Shown: positions 8,387-18,623, counted from the stretch's first letter. The stretch is 64,000 nt of DNA from Clostridia bacterium (GCA_017621495.1 JAGATB010000036.1:18076-82075); one strand, 5' to 3'. Notes: generated from the letters alone by a model not told the origin. Translations and numbers: made by a program.

Positions 8387-11300
8387 TTGAAAAGAAGTTT
8401 ATGCGTAGTATTGATGCTGTCAATACTCGTATCAATGATGTCGGGCGTTGTGTTTGTTGCGGCGGATGAAGCTGCGGCAACATCAACTCTGACAGAAATC
8501 TTGTCTTATGATTTTGATTCAGATGCATCAGAATTTGAGACACAGATGGGTTATTATGCTACGATAAGTGGCAAAACAAATGAAACCGGAACTTCCCAAA
8601 GCGACAGTAATACATATGGAATAGGTTCTTACAGGCGAATTACAACAAGTGCATTTTTACCGCTTGTGGTGGACAACAGCACCGGCACGCCTGTATTATC
8701 CGGATTAGAAAGGCTGTCTGTGCCAAATAAATATTTGGAAATAGAGTATGATTATTTTCCGATTGATTATTCTACAACCAAGTCAACATACGGTGCGTTA
8801 GGCGTAGGTGCTGTAACATACGACAGCAGCTCCAGTCTAGCAAATGTAGGCTATTTCGGCTCACTGTACCACAGATATACCTTTGAAAGTAACAATGTAA
8901 TTTTTGGTTTTGAAAACGGAGAAACCACTAAGTTTGAAGGAGTAACGCCTGTGCTTGATAAATGGCACAGAATAAAACTTGTAACTCAGCTCACAACAGA
9001 CACTTTGAAAGATGGAAGTAACACAAAATACAAGACACCGAATACAAAATGTATAAAAACATATGTTGATGGTGTGCTTGTAAATGAGAAATACTATAAA
9101 GGAACTACCACCAATCTTACAGACGAATACGTAAGAGCATTGCGTTTCCATGCTTTATACGGTCGTGCAGGCATAGACAACCTTACAGTACGCACATATC
9201 AGTCAGGCGACGCTCCCGTAGACAAAGGTGCTCTCGTAGCTGCAATCCGTAACTTCCTTTCAACATACACCAACTACAGAGATTACGCCGACGCAGCTAC
9301 ACTTATCAATGCAGCCAAGGCTACATACGAAAATGCAGCCGCAACAGATACTGATGTGACAACTGCACTTGCAAATGTGGAAAGTGCAATCAACATTGTA
9401 GACCCCAAGCCGCAGACATACTTTGAGTATGACTTTGAGACAGATGCTAATTTAACTGCATTTTATAATGCGGCAGGTATATCTTCTGCAAAGTCCAGAG
9501 TAACTGTAAAGGAAGATAACAGCAGATACGGCATAGGTAAGTATGTTACATACAATTCCGGCAATGTATATGTTGCCTTAGACCCTGCCATATCCAGAGC
9601 AGCTTCCAAAAATATGTACCTTGAGCTTGAGATGGACATAAAGCCCGAGGAGCCTTCGGCAAGCGATTTTGCTGCAACAACTACAAACAGAGCTGCAGTA
9701 TATCTTACTACAACACAATCGTCAGATTATGTGGGTGCAGGAATTGAGTGTAATTATGATAATCCCACAAACGCTCAAAACAATGAATGCCTCACAATTC
9801 CTTATAAAGAAAGTAAAAAGTTAAAATCGTTTAAATATGATGAATGGTACAGATGTAAGGTTGTATGTCTGCTTAATGACAATGGTTCCACAGATAACAA
9901 GGAAGGACTTGTAAAGTACTTCATTGACGGCAACCTTGTGGGAACATCTAATTATAACAGCAGCAGCTTTACGGATGCAGCATATGTAAGATTTTACGGC
10001 GGCTACGCCAAAATAAGCGTAGACAACCTTAGTGTAAAAACCTATACAGCAGACAACCCTGCTCCGGACAAGGCAAGCTTGGTTTCAAAAATCAGAGAGT
10101 TCATCAAGAACTATCCTGAGTATACAGACAATGCAGATGCACTTGCCCTCTTTAATCAGGCAGCTGCAATCTACAATTCGGACGAAACCGAAGCTATGGA
10201 TATATCAACCGCACTGGGTTACCTTGCTCAGGCAGAGAGGAAGCTCTTTAATGCAGAGCCTCTTATTAAAGAAAGCTTTGAAGGTACACCCATGTACTTC
10301 TTCGATACAGTGGCAGGCACAAGCTATGATTCGTCTGCTGCAGCGCTTCCTACAGGTGCTTCCTACGCAGACGACGACACATACCTTGTAACCACAGCCC
10401 TTAAGCTCCCTGCGGCAACAGCTGTAAAGAACTTTACTTCCGTTGCTTTGGGTGCAAGTGCAGCCACAAAGTATGTTACAGCCGAGTGCGATGTAAACAC
10501 CTCCGGCTCGGTAACCGTTAAGCTTTTGGATAGCGTATCGTATACACTTGCGGACGGCGAATCGGAGTGGAAGAGAATCCGCTTTGATATAGACACCATG
10601 GCTAAGACCTACGACGTATACGTAAACGGTGAAAAGAAAGTGACCGCTGCAAGTATTACAGAAGATGCCCTCAGTGCACTTACCGTAGCAGCTGAATCCG
10701 AGCTTACAATCGATAATGTAAATGTATACGGCTTTGAAAACACAGCGGATGTTGTTTCCGACAAGGGTGGCCTTGTTACCGGTCTCAGAGCCTCCAAGGC
10801 ACTGCTGGATGCGGGTACCATGACCGATGACGAAACAGCACTTATGACAACCATATTTGATAAATATGCCGTTGTGAATGAAAGACCCTCCGCAGCCAAA
10901 GCAGATATAGACGATGCAGCAACATGGGTTAAGTTCTACAACGAAAACCTCTCTGCACAGCTTGAGGGTGCCAAGAGCATAGTAATCCCCGGCACAGGCA
11001 AGAGCCTTACAGATGTAATCGTAAACTTAAATCTTCACCACGGAAGTCAAGCAGGCAATGCAGAATGGAGGGACATTTTCTTCGGCGGCGAGGGAAGCAA
11101 CGACTTCTCCGATGTAAGATTTTATGGTAGTGATGGACAGGGACTTGGCTCCCATATAGAATCCACCGGTAATTATGACTTTATAAAAGACAGCAATTTG
11201 GTTGCCGGTGCAGGTATGTTTTATCTCAGTGATGGACGTATCCTCGGTAAAAAAGGCGGTAAAGTGCAGGTTTCCTCCGACGGTGGAAAAACATGGTCAA

Positions 11301-13450
11301 TTTTAGGTGAAGGATACACAACATCTAATATCGTATTTGTAGACCGTGACGACAATATCTATCATTTTAGAGAGAATGACCCCGTATACGGTCCATGTCC
11401 GCTCTTTAAGATTTATGCATCGGATAACTATGCTACAGAAAAAATGATGATAGATTCTTCAGACTTGTACGACTTGTACAATAACTATAATGCAGATAAT
11501 GTTATAGAAGATTATGACGTAACCTCAGCGAGTTACAGCGAGGGCTATGATATGCAGGATGATGACGGACATATCTACATAGGCAGATATCAGACTGAGT
11601 GGACAGGTGCGGCGCTTTTCGTATCGGATGAAAACGGAGAAAACTTCAGGATAGCGGATTTCCGCCCCGATAAACAGCATGTACACTCTATAGCAATCAA
11701 TCACAACGTATATCCCAACGAAGTGTATGTATGCTACGACGACTCCTACTCACAGCCCCTGTGTTATGTATCAACAGACCACTTCGGATATGACGGATTA
11801 AAGGACAGCGAAATACATCAGCTCCCCACAGTTGCACGTTCCACAGGCGGACGTGAAGGCTTCAAGAGTATTCAGGATGGTGACTTGTACAGTGAAATAC
11901 TGATGCCCAAAAATCAGGCAACGGAAGACATAATGAAACTTGCCAAAAAGCACTACACACAGGTGCCGATTCCCTTTGGCAACAGCGACTACTTACGTTA
12001 CTTTGAAGTTATTGAAGACAGAGAATCTTCACCCGAGAAGTTTGTATACAACGAAGAAAAGGGTAAATGGTATACTGTAAAGAATAAGGAATATTATAAC
12101 GCAGTTGGTGAGTTCACTCATTACTATTCGGACAACGTTTATGCCATGGGCTGCGGCGAAGCAAACATCCTTGGCGGTCCGGGAGCATACAAGACCACTG
12201 ATATTATGGACCCTCTTAAGTATTATCCTGTAATTAAAACCACTGAAGGTGCCAGAAGAATTATGAGCCCTGCAGAGGGTGTGATTATTTACAGTGCACT
12301 TTCCGGAGGATATTCACAGCAGGCACAGGTTTATGTATCTTATGATGACGGCGAGACTTGGGAGACAGCTTACACAAGCGGCTATGAATACAGCACAGAT
12401 GCAGGCAATGGTCCCGGAAGATATGTTGCAGGACCTTGGGACAACGTTGACGGTACCACAGAAGTCCTCATGAACGGTTATGGCGTTGATGCTGCTGTCC
12501 GCGGTACCTTCGGCGGAGATAACTACTTTGCACTTTCAAGCGTCAGTGTTCCCGTGCTTCCCGAAGACGGTATCAAGATATTTGTAAAGCAGGATGGCGA
12601 AGCAAAGGAAACTGTTACCACATATTATTACGGTATGATAGACGAAACAACCCCCGCTATCAGAAGCTCAAAGACTTCGGAAGGCAATGGCGACGCACTT
12701 AAGTTCCCTCTCAGCGGTAACGGAAAGTCAATGGTATATCTCTTTGATGTGGATACAGTGGCAGATACCTTGGTGGAAGCAAACCTCACAGTGTCCGCAA
12801 GCCACGGCAATGAGGATGTGGCTAAGGCAGTGTTCAATACCCTGGACGGCACAGTGGAATTAAACGGAATAAAATCTCAGACAGCAAGTGCTGCAGTTGC
12901 TCAAGGAAGCTTCAGCGGCAAGCTCATTACTTACGAAGACGGCACCTGCAAGCTCTATGTTAATGATGAGCTTGTGTGCACAGCGTCTCTTACATATGAT
13001 TACATCAATCTTGCATTGCTTTCCTTTAACACAAAGGATGTAGCAGGTGGTTCGGTACCTGAGCTTGCATCACCTGTGGAAGTGTACTACAGCAACGTAA
13101 GCTACGGCGAATACAACCCTGCAGCAGGTCAGTTTATACTGGAAGCTGTTACCTATACCAAGGACGGCGAAGCGGCAGCTGAGCTTGCAGATGGTGTAAC
13201 TATAGCAGATGTTACCATAAGCCAAGTTGATATGGACATAGCAGGCGGCGTGCTTGTGGTTTGTCTTAAGAATGATGACGGCGATAAGCTCATCAAATGC
13301 AAGACCGTGCCCGTAACCGGCAGCGGTACATATGATGTAGGCTTAACTGCAGACAGTGAGGGACTTAACCTTAAGTTCTATCTGCTCAAGGATTTACAGA
13401 CAGTAACTCCCATTAAGCTGATTAATTGTTTGGAGGTGGCAGCACAATGA
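8387..13450 (+). CDS. Giant secreted mosaic protein: lectin-like modules plus Asp-box beta-propeller
   Basis: 1687 aa from a TTG start with AAAAGGAGTG upstream. A signal peptide (about 1-27) is followed by repeated modules, each a concanavalin/LamG-like beta-sandwich (about 200 aa) and a helical hairpin of about 60 aa (for example DKGALVAAIRNFLSTYTNY and DKASLVSKIREFIKNYPEY). A central region (about 880-1400) carries Asp-box motifs of sialidase-type beta-propellers (SSDGGKTW near 963-970 and SYDDGETW near 1316-1323). Another sandwich domain and a beta-rich C-terminal domain follow; a related C-terminal domain ends the 26419-27639 protein. No SLH or sortase signal is seen. A role in binding or cutting plant polysaccharide is inferred from context; the propeller's activity is not known. 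Confidence 0.8.
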   Translation: MKRSLCVVLMLSILVSMMSGVVFVAADEAAATSTLTEILSYDFDSDASEFETQMGYYATISGKTNETGTSQSDSNTYGIGSYRRITTSAFLPLVVDNSTGTPVLSGLERLSVPNKYLEIEYDYFPIDYSTTKSTYGALGVGAVTYDSSSSLANVGYFGSLYHRYTFESNNVIFGFENGETTKFEGVTPVLDKWHRIKLVTQLTTDTLKDGSNTKYKTPNTKCIKTYVDGVLVNEKYYKGTTTNLTDEYVRALRFHALYGRAGIDNLTVRTYQSGDAPVDKGALVAAIRNFLSTYTNYRDYADAATLINAAKATYENAAATDTDVTTALANVESAINIVDPKPQTYFEYDFETDANLTAFYNAAGISSAKSRVTVKEDNSRYGIGKYVTYNSGNVYVALDPAISRAASKNMYLELEMDIKPEEPSASDFAATTTNRAAVYLTTTQSSDYVGAGIECNYDNPTNAQNNECLTIPYKESKKLKSFKYDEWYRCKVVCLLNDNGSTDNKEGLVKYFIDGNLVGTSNYNSSSFTDAAYVRFYGGYAKISVDNLSVKTYTADNPAPDKASLVSKIREFIKNYPEYTDNADALALFNQAAAIYNSDETEAMDISTALGYLAQAERKLFNAEPLIKESFEGTPMYFFDTVAGTSYDSSAAALPTGASYADDDTYLVTTALKLPAATAVKNFTSVALGASAATKYVTAECDVNTSGSVTVKLLDSVSYTLADGESEWKRIRFDIDTMAKTYDVYVNGEKKVTAASITEDALSALTVAAESELTIDNVNVYGFENTADVVSDKGGLVTGLRASKALLDAGTMTDDETALMTTIFDKYAVVNERPSAAKADIDDAATWVKFYNENLSAQLEGAKSIVIPGTGKSLTDVIVNLNLHHGSQAGNAEWRDIFFGGEGSNDFSDVRFYGSDGQGLGSHIESTGNYDFIKDSNLVAGAGMFYLSDGRILGKKGGKVQVSSDGGKTWSILGEGYTTSNIVFVDRDDNIYHFRENDPVYGPCPLFKIYASDNYATEKMMIDSSDLYDLYNNYNADNVIEDYDVTSASYSEGYDMQDDDGHIYIGRYQTEWTGAALFVSDENGENFRIADFRPDKQHVHSIAINHNVYPNEVYVCYDDSYSQPLCYVSTDHFGYDGLKDSEIHQLPTVARSTGGREGFKSIQDGDLYSEILMPKNQATEDIMKLAKKHYTQVPIPFGNSDYLRYFEVIEDRESSPEKFVYNEEKGKWYTVKNKEYYNAVGEFTHYYSDNVYAMGCGEANILGGPGAYKTTDIMDPLKYYPVIKTTEGARRIMSPAEGVIIYSALSGGYSQQAQVYVSYDDGETWETAYTSGYEYSTDAGNGPGRYVAGPWDNVDGTTEVLMNGYGVDAAVRGTFGGDNYFALSSVSVPVLPEDGIKIFVKQDGEAKETVTTYYYGMIDETTPAIRSSKTSEGNGDALKFPLSGNGKSMVYLFDVDTVADTLVEANLTVSASHGNEDVAKAVFNTLDGTVELNGIKSQTASAAVAQGSFSGKLITYEDGTCKLYVNDELVCTASLTYDYINLALLSFNTKDVAGGSVPELASPVEVYYSNVSYGEYNPAAGQFILEAVTYTKDGEAAAELADGVTIADVTISQVDMDIAGGVLVVCLKNDDGDKLIKCKTVPVTGSGTYDVGLTADSEGLNLKFYLLKDLQTVTPIKLINCLEVAAQ

Positions 13451-14436
13451 GAAAATATATATTAATGCTTGCACTCTGCGTGACCATGCTTGCCAATGCA
13501 GTGTGCGCCAATGCGGCTGTTACATTTGACCTGGCAGGTCAGATAGGCAGTGAAGTGTCAATCGTCAAGATAAATAACCTGAAGCCATTTGTGGAAAAGG
13601 CAAAATCAGCTGAACCCCAGTTCTATCTGGAGGACGAGCCGATAAAGCCCGTGGTCAGAATTCGTTTTGACGAGGGCGAAGGCGGCACAGTTACAGAGGA
13701 AGTAAGCGGCAAGGAGCTTTCCATAACCGGATCGGATTATGAATGGATAGACAATGCAGATATCCGCTACGGCGGTACTGCAAGCAACAAATATAAGCAG
13801 CACTCGGCACTGAGACTTAACAGCAGCTATATAAACTTAGGTGATTTGTCTGTTCTCTCAGACAGCATGAATGACGGATTCACAGTGATATACTGGACAA
13901 ATTACGAGATATTCAACAAAGCAGACAACGGCTACACAGAGCCTGCACATCTGCAGTATTCCGGTTCCATAACCCGCGGTAACTATGAAGCAGCCTATAA
14001 GTATGACAAGGACAGATACAATGTAATCCTGCAGTCGGATAATACCAAAATCAGTATGAAAAAGAAAGCGATTACTGTTAACAACACAGCAGTAACCGCT
14101 CCGGAACCGATTGTATACAACGACTTCTACAACATGTACATAATAGTGGTAGACAAAAATGACAGCGGTGAATGGAAAATGAGCATTCACGGTAATGACA
14201 GAGTACTTTTATCAAGTGGCAAAACAGCAACTCTCACAGATTGGAATCCCGAGACAGTGTTCTCCGGCAATCTGTACATAGGTACTCCCGATGCAGATAG
14301 CACCTACGGCTCACCTGAGCTCGGTATAGCAGACCTTATGATATTCGATAGACCTCTTACATATCAGGAGCGTCTGGAGATATTCTACGGCTACAAGCAG
14401 ACGGGATATTACCTTGACGGTGTTCCCACAAAATAA
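13447..14436 (+). CDS. Secreted LamG-like protein
   Basis: 329 aa. The ATG at 13447 overlaps the stop of the previous gene (ATGA) and has GGAGGT upstream, so the two are translationally coupled; an in-frame TTG at 13426 is rejected. A signal peptide (about 1-27, ending VCANA) precedes a concanavalin A-like/LamG jelly-roll fold (VVRIRFDEGEGG near the start, NLYIGTPDADSTYGSPELGIADLMIFDRPLT split near the end). Such domains bind glycans. It is likely an accessory carbohydrate-binding protein exported with the 1687-aa partner. Confidence 0.75.
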   Translation: MRKYILMLALCVTMLANAVCANAAVTFDLAGQIGSEVSIVKINNLKPFVEKAKSAEPQFYLEDEPIKPVVRIRFDEGEGGTVTEEVSGKELSITGSDYEWIDNADIRYGGTASNKYKQHSALRLNSSYINLGDLSVLSDSMNDGFTVIYWTNYEIFNKADNGYTEPAHLQYSGSITRGNYEAAYKYDKDRYNVILQSDNTKISMKKKAITVNNTAVTAPEPIVYNDFYNMYIIVVDKNDSGEWKMSIHGNDRVLLSSGKTATLTDWNPETVFSGNLYIGTPDADSTYGSPELGIADLMIFDRPLTYQERLEIFYGYKQTGYYLDGVPTK

Positions 14437-14446
14437 AACTTATAGA

Positions 14447-14483
14447 AAATGCCCTTTTCAGAATGGTTGCGAAGGGCATTTTT
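14447..14483 (+). terminator. Terminator after the LamG-like gene
   Basis: Stem AAAATGCCCTT / AAGGGCATTTTT with a 14-nt loop, ending in a T run. It closes the 8387-14436 unit. Confidence 0.8.
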
Positions 14484-14518
14484 GCCGTTATAAACTCCAA
14501 TTTATCAGCTTACTGTCA

Positions 14519-14565
14519 GTCTACAAATATTGAACCTTGTTAAATCCGATAAGTGGTATTATAAT
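14519..14565 (+). promoter_or_regulatory. Island promoter 2 with shared motif
   Basis: Motif TCTACAAATATTGAACCTT (14520-14538) abutting the -35 TTGTTA (14537-14542), 17-bp spacer and perfect TATAAT (14560-14565). A near-dyad ATAAACTCCAATTTA lies about 20 bp upstream (14489-14503). Confidence 0.75.
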
Positions 14566-14601
14566 AAAGTAAATAATTTTAAAAGAGAGGATTTGCCAGC
14601 C

Positions 14602-16380
14602 ATGCGTAAGATAATGATTAACTGCAATACCAACAACCTTGATGAATTTCGAAAGCTTGCCGAATTCGCCAAGAAGATAGGAGCCACTCATGTAAATATA
14701 TCTCAGGTAGAGACCGCTATGTGGCAGTGGGACTTGGACCGCACAGACCCGTACCCCAACTGGGGTATGAACAATGCTACTCTGTTTAAAGTAGCATTGC
14801 CCAAGGCACTTGAAAAATATATCCCTGCAGACTATGCTGCAAGGAACCTTGAAATGTTCTCCAAAAGAGCGGAAATTCTCAAGGAATACGGTCTTAAGGC
14901 AATGTTTGTGGGCATGGAGCCTGCATGGCTGCCAAACGAAGCGTATCGTGACCATCCTTCGTGGCGCGGTCCTCGCTGTGACCAGCCCCGAAGAGCACGC
15001 AATGAGTACTACGCACCCTGCACAGATAACCCCGAGGTTCAGGCACTCTATGCAGAGAGCATGAAGAAGCTCTGCAGTGTGATTCCGGTGGAGTATTTTG
15101 AGTTTCTCACCAACGATTCCGGCGGCGGTGTATGCTGGGCAAGCCTCTTGTATCCTGGAGCTAACGGCCCCACTGCTTGCAGACATACCTCCATTGGCGA
15201 CAAGGTGACAAACTTTCTTACAGTGCTGCAGGAAGCTGCGGCGAGCGTAGGCGTTAAGGCAGAGGTTGGCTACAGACGACAGTTCACCGGCGAGGAGATG
15301 TCAAGTATAGTACCCAAGCTCAAGGAAGGCCAGTTCTGCCAGGGAAAATATAAGGATGCCTCCTTCAGTACAAAGATGATAGGCCTGCCGGATTACAGGG
15401 ATTGCTCCTATCCTATAAATGGTTTGGCAGGTATTGTGGGTATTGCGGAGCAGATGACAGACGCCTGCAATGATTCAAACTGCAACATTAGTATTCTCTT
15501 AAAGGATATGAATCAAAAGGAGACTATGCAGCTTATAGTTGACAACATAGATACCATAGAAAATTCAACAATGGGAAAGTACAGAGCACTTTACAAATCA
15601 GCAGTATCACTTATAGGTGAAAAATATGCCGACAAGCTGGTGGATATGTGGGAGTATATGCAAAAGGCGTATGACCGCATGGAATTCTGGAATGTTGGCG
15701 GACATCTCACAGAGCTGGGTACCGTTCATCAGAGATGGCTCACAAGACCCCTTGTGGCATTTGAGTCAGAGCTTAGCGATGAGGAGAAGTCCTACTACAG
15801 ACCCTTCCTGTTCCAGGCAGGCACAGAGGAGGAAGCGGAAAACCTGGTAAACATGCAGGCAACTATATGGCTTGGCGGTGAAAGTGCCAGAATTAACTTC
15901 CGCAACTGCTCAAGGATGGCAATTATAGATATCAAAAATGCAGTGGATATCATAGATGAATTGCTCTCAAAGGACGATATCGGCGATTACAAAGAGGATT
16001 TGAGAGAGCAGAAGCTGCGTCTGAGACTGCTTGCATATATCTTCAGAAATCAGAAGAATGTGATTACCTTCCAGTCGATTATGGACAGAACCGATAAAAC
16101 CGAAGTTGCCGAGGACAAGACGATTGTAATCGACGAGCAGGGCGACAAGAGATTCTACAAGGTGATGGCTATACTCAGAGAAGAAATCGACAATACATAT
16201 GAGATTATCAAAATCCTGGACGAAGCTAAGACCAATATACTTAATTGCACACCTACCGAGGAAGAAGAAACAATAATGCAGTTCGGTCCGGATATTAGAA
16301 ATGATTTGATGAAAAAAGTTGACATTATGGAAAGACATAAGCTTGAATTCGAAAGATTGTTTAAGAGTTATAACAGATAA
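14602..16380 (+). CDS. Putative cytoplasmic TIM-barrel glycoside hydrolase, family not assigned
   Basis: 592 aa from the ATG at 14602 with AGAGAGG upstream; the open frame extends back to a TTG at 14530 but that lies inside the promoter. There is no signal peptide. The first 300 residues alternate beta/alpha segments like a TIM barrel, and carry acidic, Trp-rich stretches typical of glycosidases (SQVETAMWQWD, MFVGMEPAWL, EFLTNDSGGGVCW followed by LYPGANGPTAC). The C-terminal part is largely helical (about 350-592). No clear family match is made from memory; GH20- or GH67-like folds are possible. Context suggests it acts on oligosaccharides taken up by the nearby ABC importer. Confidence 0.6.
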   Translation: MRKIMINCNTNNLDEFRKLAEFAKKIGATHVNISQVETAMWQWDLDRTDPYPNWGMNNATLFKVALPKALEKYIPADYAARNLEMFSKRAEILKEYGLKAMFVGMEPAWLPNEAYRDHPSWRGPRCDQPRRARNEYYAPCTDNPEVQALYAESMKKLCSVIPVEYFEFLTNDSGGGVCWASLLYPGANGPTACRHTSIGDKVTNFLTVLQEAAASVGVKAEVGYRRQFTGEEMSSIVPKLKEGQFCQGKYKDASFSTKMIGLPDYRDCSYPINGLAGIVGIAEQMTDACNDSNCNISILLKDMNQKETMQLIVDNIDTIENSTMGKYRALYKSAVSLIGEKYADKLVDMWEYMQKAYDRMEFWNVGGHLTELGTVHQRWLTRPLVAFESELSDEEKSYYRPFLFQAGTEEEAENLVNMQATIWLGGESARINFRNCSRMAIIDIKNAVDIIDELLSKDDIGDYKEDLREQKLRLRLLAYIFRNQKNVITFQSIMDRTDKTEVAEDKTIVIDEQGDKRFYKVMAILREEIDNTYEIIKILDEAKTNILNCTPTEEEETIMQFGPDIRNDLMKKVDIMERHKLEFERLFKSYNR

Positions 16381-16389
16381 TTGCAATAT

Positions 16390-16430
16390 AATTTGGAGTT
16401 TATATACCGGAGGCATATAAACTCCAAATT
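16390..16430. terminator. Bidirectional terminator between convergent genes
   Basis: A perfect 15-bp inverted repeat (AATTTGGAGTTTATA at 16390-16404 and its complement at 16416-16430) with an 11-nt loop, flanked by A/T-rich sequence. It separates the hydrolase gene from the convergent response regulator gene, whose stop codon abuts the stem. Each arm contains the ATAAACTCCAAATT sequence seen elsewhere in the island. Confidence 0.7.
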
Positions 16431-17104
16431 TATTTTCTATCATTTAGTAAATCAAAAATCTTCAAAGCCCTAAGTTCTCCCACCAGCTCCTTCATAGAGT
16501 GGAAACCGTTTTTCTTGAGTATCCTCAGTGCGTGATTTTTTACGGTGCTCACACTTACATATCGTTTCTGTGATATTTCGTTGTAGGTGTAGCCGTCGTA
16601 TATATCCTTTAATATATCATATTCGCTTGGTGAGAGCTTCACCAGTATATTTATCAGGTATAGCAGTGACGCCTTCATCCTCTTGCCGTTGTCGGCGAGC
16701 ACCTTGGCAACCTCGGGACGCATTACTGTGCGGTCCTGTGCCACCTCGCGTATTATATCAATCATTTCGTCAAAGTGCATGGACTTGAGGATGTAGTTGG
16801 AGGCACCCATGGCAAACGCCGAAAAGATATAGTCATCCTCTAAATGAGCCGTGAGTATGATTATCTTCATTTGGGGGTGGATATCCATTAAATCGGGCAT
16901 TATGTTGAGCCCTGCATCGTCGGTCTCCATCTGTATGTCCAAAAGGAGGATGTCCGGCTTATGCTCCTTTACCATTTCCAAGCATTCTGCAGCATTGGAA
17001 GCAGTAGCCACACATTCCACATCATCTTCCTTCTTGCAGAAGAACTCAATGTACTCTCGTATTTCTTTGAAGTCGTCGCAAACGGCTAATCTTAACTTGT
17101 CCAT
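16430..17104 (-). CDS. NarL/LuxR-type response regulator
   Basis: 224 aa. The receiver domain (about 1-120) has the acidic pair D10/D11, the phosphoacceptor D56 in ILLLDIQM, the switch Thr in IILTAH and the conserved Lys in YILKSMH. The C-terminal domain (about 150-215) is a LuxR helix-turn-helix (LSPSEYDILKDIYDGYTYNEI, then VSVSTVKNHALRILKKNGF). Its start lies 59 bp inside the histidine kinase gene, so the two are coupled. It is the best candidate for the protein that recognises the shared motif upstream of four island promoters, including its own; that link is inference from position. Confidence 0.9.
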   Translation of the reverse strand: MDKLRLAVCDDFKEIREYIEFFCKKEDDVECVATASNAAECLEMVKEHKPDILLLDIQMETDDAGLNIMPDLMDIHPQMKIIILTAHLEDDYIFSAFAMGASNYILKSMHFDEMIDIIREVAQDRTVMRPEVAKVLADNGKRMKASLLYLINILVKLSPSEYDILKDIYDGYTYNEISQKRYVSVSTVKNHALRILKKNGFHSMKELVGELRALKIFDLLNDRK

Positions 17105-18593
17105 GGTTTTTCTCCTTTTTTACAGTAGGCAGCACAATCTGAAACATGGTGTAGCAGTCTACCTTACTTTTTACATACACATCTCCGCGATGGCTTTTTA
17201 CTATTCTCTTCACATAATCAAGACCTATTCCTCCACAGTCTGTGGTACTCTTGGTGGAGAAGAAGGGCTTGTAAATCTCTCTGTAGCTACTCTTTGGAAT
17301 TCCGCAGCCGTCATCTGTAAAGTTTATCGCTACGATTTCGCCTTCGTCGATTATTGTTATATCTATACAGCCTCTGTTGGTGTCCTTCTTGGCTTCTATG
17401 GCCTCCACGGCATTTATTATGATATTTACAAATACTTCTGTCAGCTGCTCTCTGCCGGCACGTACCGAAATCCCGGGAGGCAGGTCATCCGCTTTCAGTG
17501 ATATATTCTTGGGTATACTTACCTTGGACACAGCAGACATAATGCACTTTGACAAATCCAGCTCTTCAAATAGCAGTTCAGGGTCTCTGAGCACATCAAG
17601 CATTCGTTCTATACGGTGTATGGACTCGTTTGCCTGTTCGCTTATATCTGCAAGCTGCTCATATACAAGCTCCGGCTCACCCATTTCAATCATTACCCTT
17701 GCTATTTCTGTCTTTTTTTCTATTCCTATAAATGCGTTCTTGTGAGTATGCAGAGTCATGCGTATATTCTTATTTATCCTGGCAGCATTGCGGGCTATCT
17801 CCTTGCGGCGCATGAGCACATACAGATTAAAGGGCTTAAAGTATAGTATAGTCATCAAGATAAAAATTATAATAAACAGTGAAAACGCGGGGAAATTCAT
17901 AGGGATGTTGTTTTCCGATACATTTTCCGGTATGCCCAGGTTTGCTATATTAGAGCTGGCAATCGTGGGGAATACTCCTGCTATGAACATGTATATCATA
18001 TATATGTCAACCGTTCCCAGACATATGGCATAGGTAACAGCATTTTTCTTTTTGGTATATATTTGTGTGTTGGTATAGTATATAAACAAAAACACAAAAG
18101 GCAGTATAAACGCAAGGACTATTATAGTAATGTTAATTGAGGATATTATCACTGAGGCTGTTTTGTACAGTGAACTTGAGTCTGTAAAATAGTTTATCTT
18201 GCTGTATATAACCCATATAAATGAGTGTGAGTTGGTGTATGTGTAAAATGCACCCGCTATTATCAGAACCGGCAGTATTTTGAGCCGATTTATGTTTTGT
18301 ATCAATGCTATGAAGTAAACCGATGCAAATATATAGATTAGCATGGCTATGTTGTACAAAAGATTAATCTGACCTACATTGAGCTTTAACCGCGCCAGAT
18401 ACAGATACATCATCAGGTCAACCGAGCCGGTATCGGTGTAGTTGACAAACTTTGATACATACAGTACACTTATGAACATCATCATACAAACGCTGTAGAA
18501 ATACAGCATTATTATATTTATAAACTTGTTGCGAAAGTTGAACACGGAGAAAAAAGTAGCAATCAGCACTATGGCACATATGCTTATAGTCAT
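17046..18593 (-). CDS. Membrane sensor histidine kinase
   Basis: 515 aa using the ATG at 18593, which has AAAGGA 9 bp upstream; an ATG at 18614 would lie only about 3 bases from the predicted transcription start. The N-terminal half has about seven membrane segments and no large outside loop. The dimerisation region carries a His box (MTLHTHKNAFIG, near residue 280). The ATPase domain has a clear N box (EVFVNIIINAVEAIE), G1 (DDGCGIP), F box (YKPFFSTK) and G2 (GGIGLDYVKRIV). It should phosphorylate the downstream response regulator. With no sugar-binding outside domain, it may sense a membrane signal or the transporter's activity. Confidence 0.88.
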   Translation of the reverse strand: MTISICAIVLIATFFSVFNFRNKFINIIMLYFYSVCMMMFISVLYVSKFVNYTDTGSVDLMMYLYLARLKLNVGQINLLYNIAMLIYIFASVYFIALIQNINRLKILPVLIIAGAFYTYTNSHSFIWVIYSKINYFTDSSSLYKTASVIISSINITIIVLAFILPFVFLFIYYTNTQIYTKKKNAVTYAICLGTVDIYMIYMFIAGVFPTIASSNIANLGIPENVSENNIPMNFPAFSLFIIIFILMTILYFKPFNLYVLMRRKEIARNAARINKNIRMTLHTHKNAFIGIEKKTEIARVMIEMGEPELVYEQLADISEQANESIHRIERMLDVLRDPELLFEELDLSKCIMSAVSKVSIPKNISLKADDLPPGISVRAGREQLTEVFVNIIINAVEAIEAKKDTNRGCIDITIIDEGEIVAINFTDDGCGIPKSSYREIYKPFFSTKSTTDCGGIGLDYVKRIVKSHRGDVYVKSKVDCYTMFQIVLPTVKKEKNHGQVKISRLRRLQRNTRVH

Positions 18594-18623
18594 AGGCAAC
18601 ATTCCTTTTATCATATATTATAT

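Noticed and set aside
8133..8390. Open frame of 85 codons after the pqqD-like gene
   Set aside because: It crosses the terminator and island promoter 1, has no ribosome binding site and no recognisable sequence.
8387..13450. Calling the 1687-aa protein a sialidase
   Set aside because: Asp boxes show a propeller but the arginine triad and other sialidase residues were not identified.
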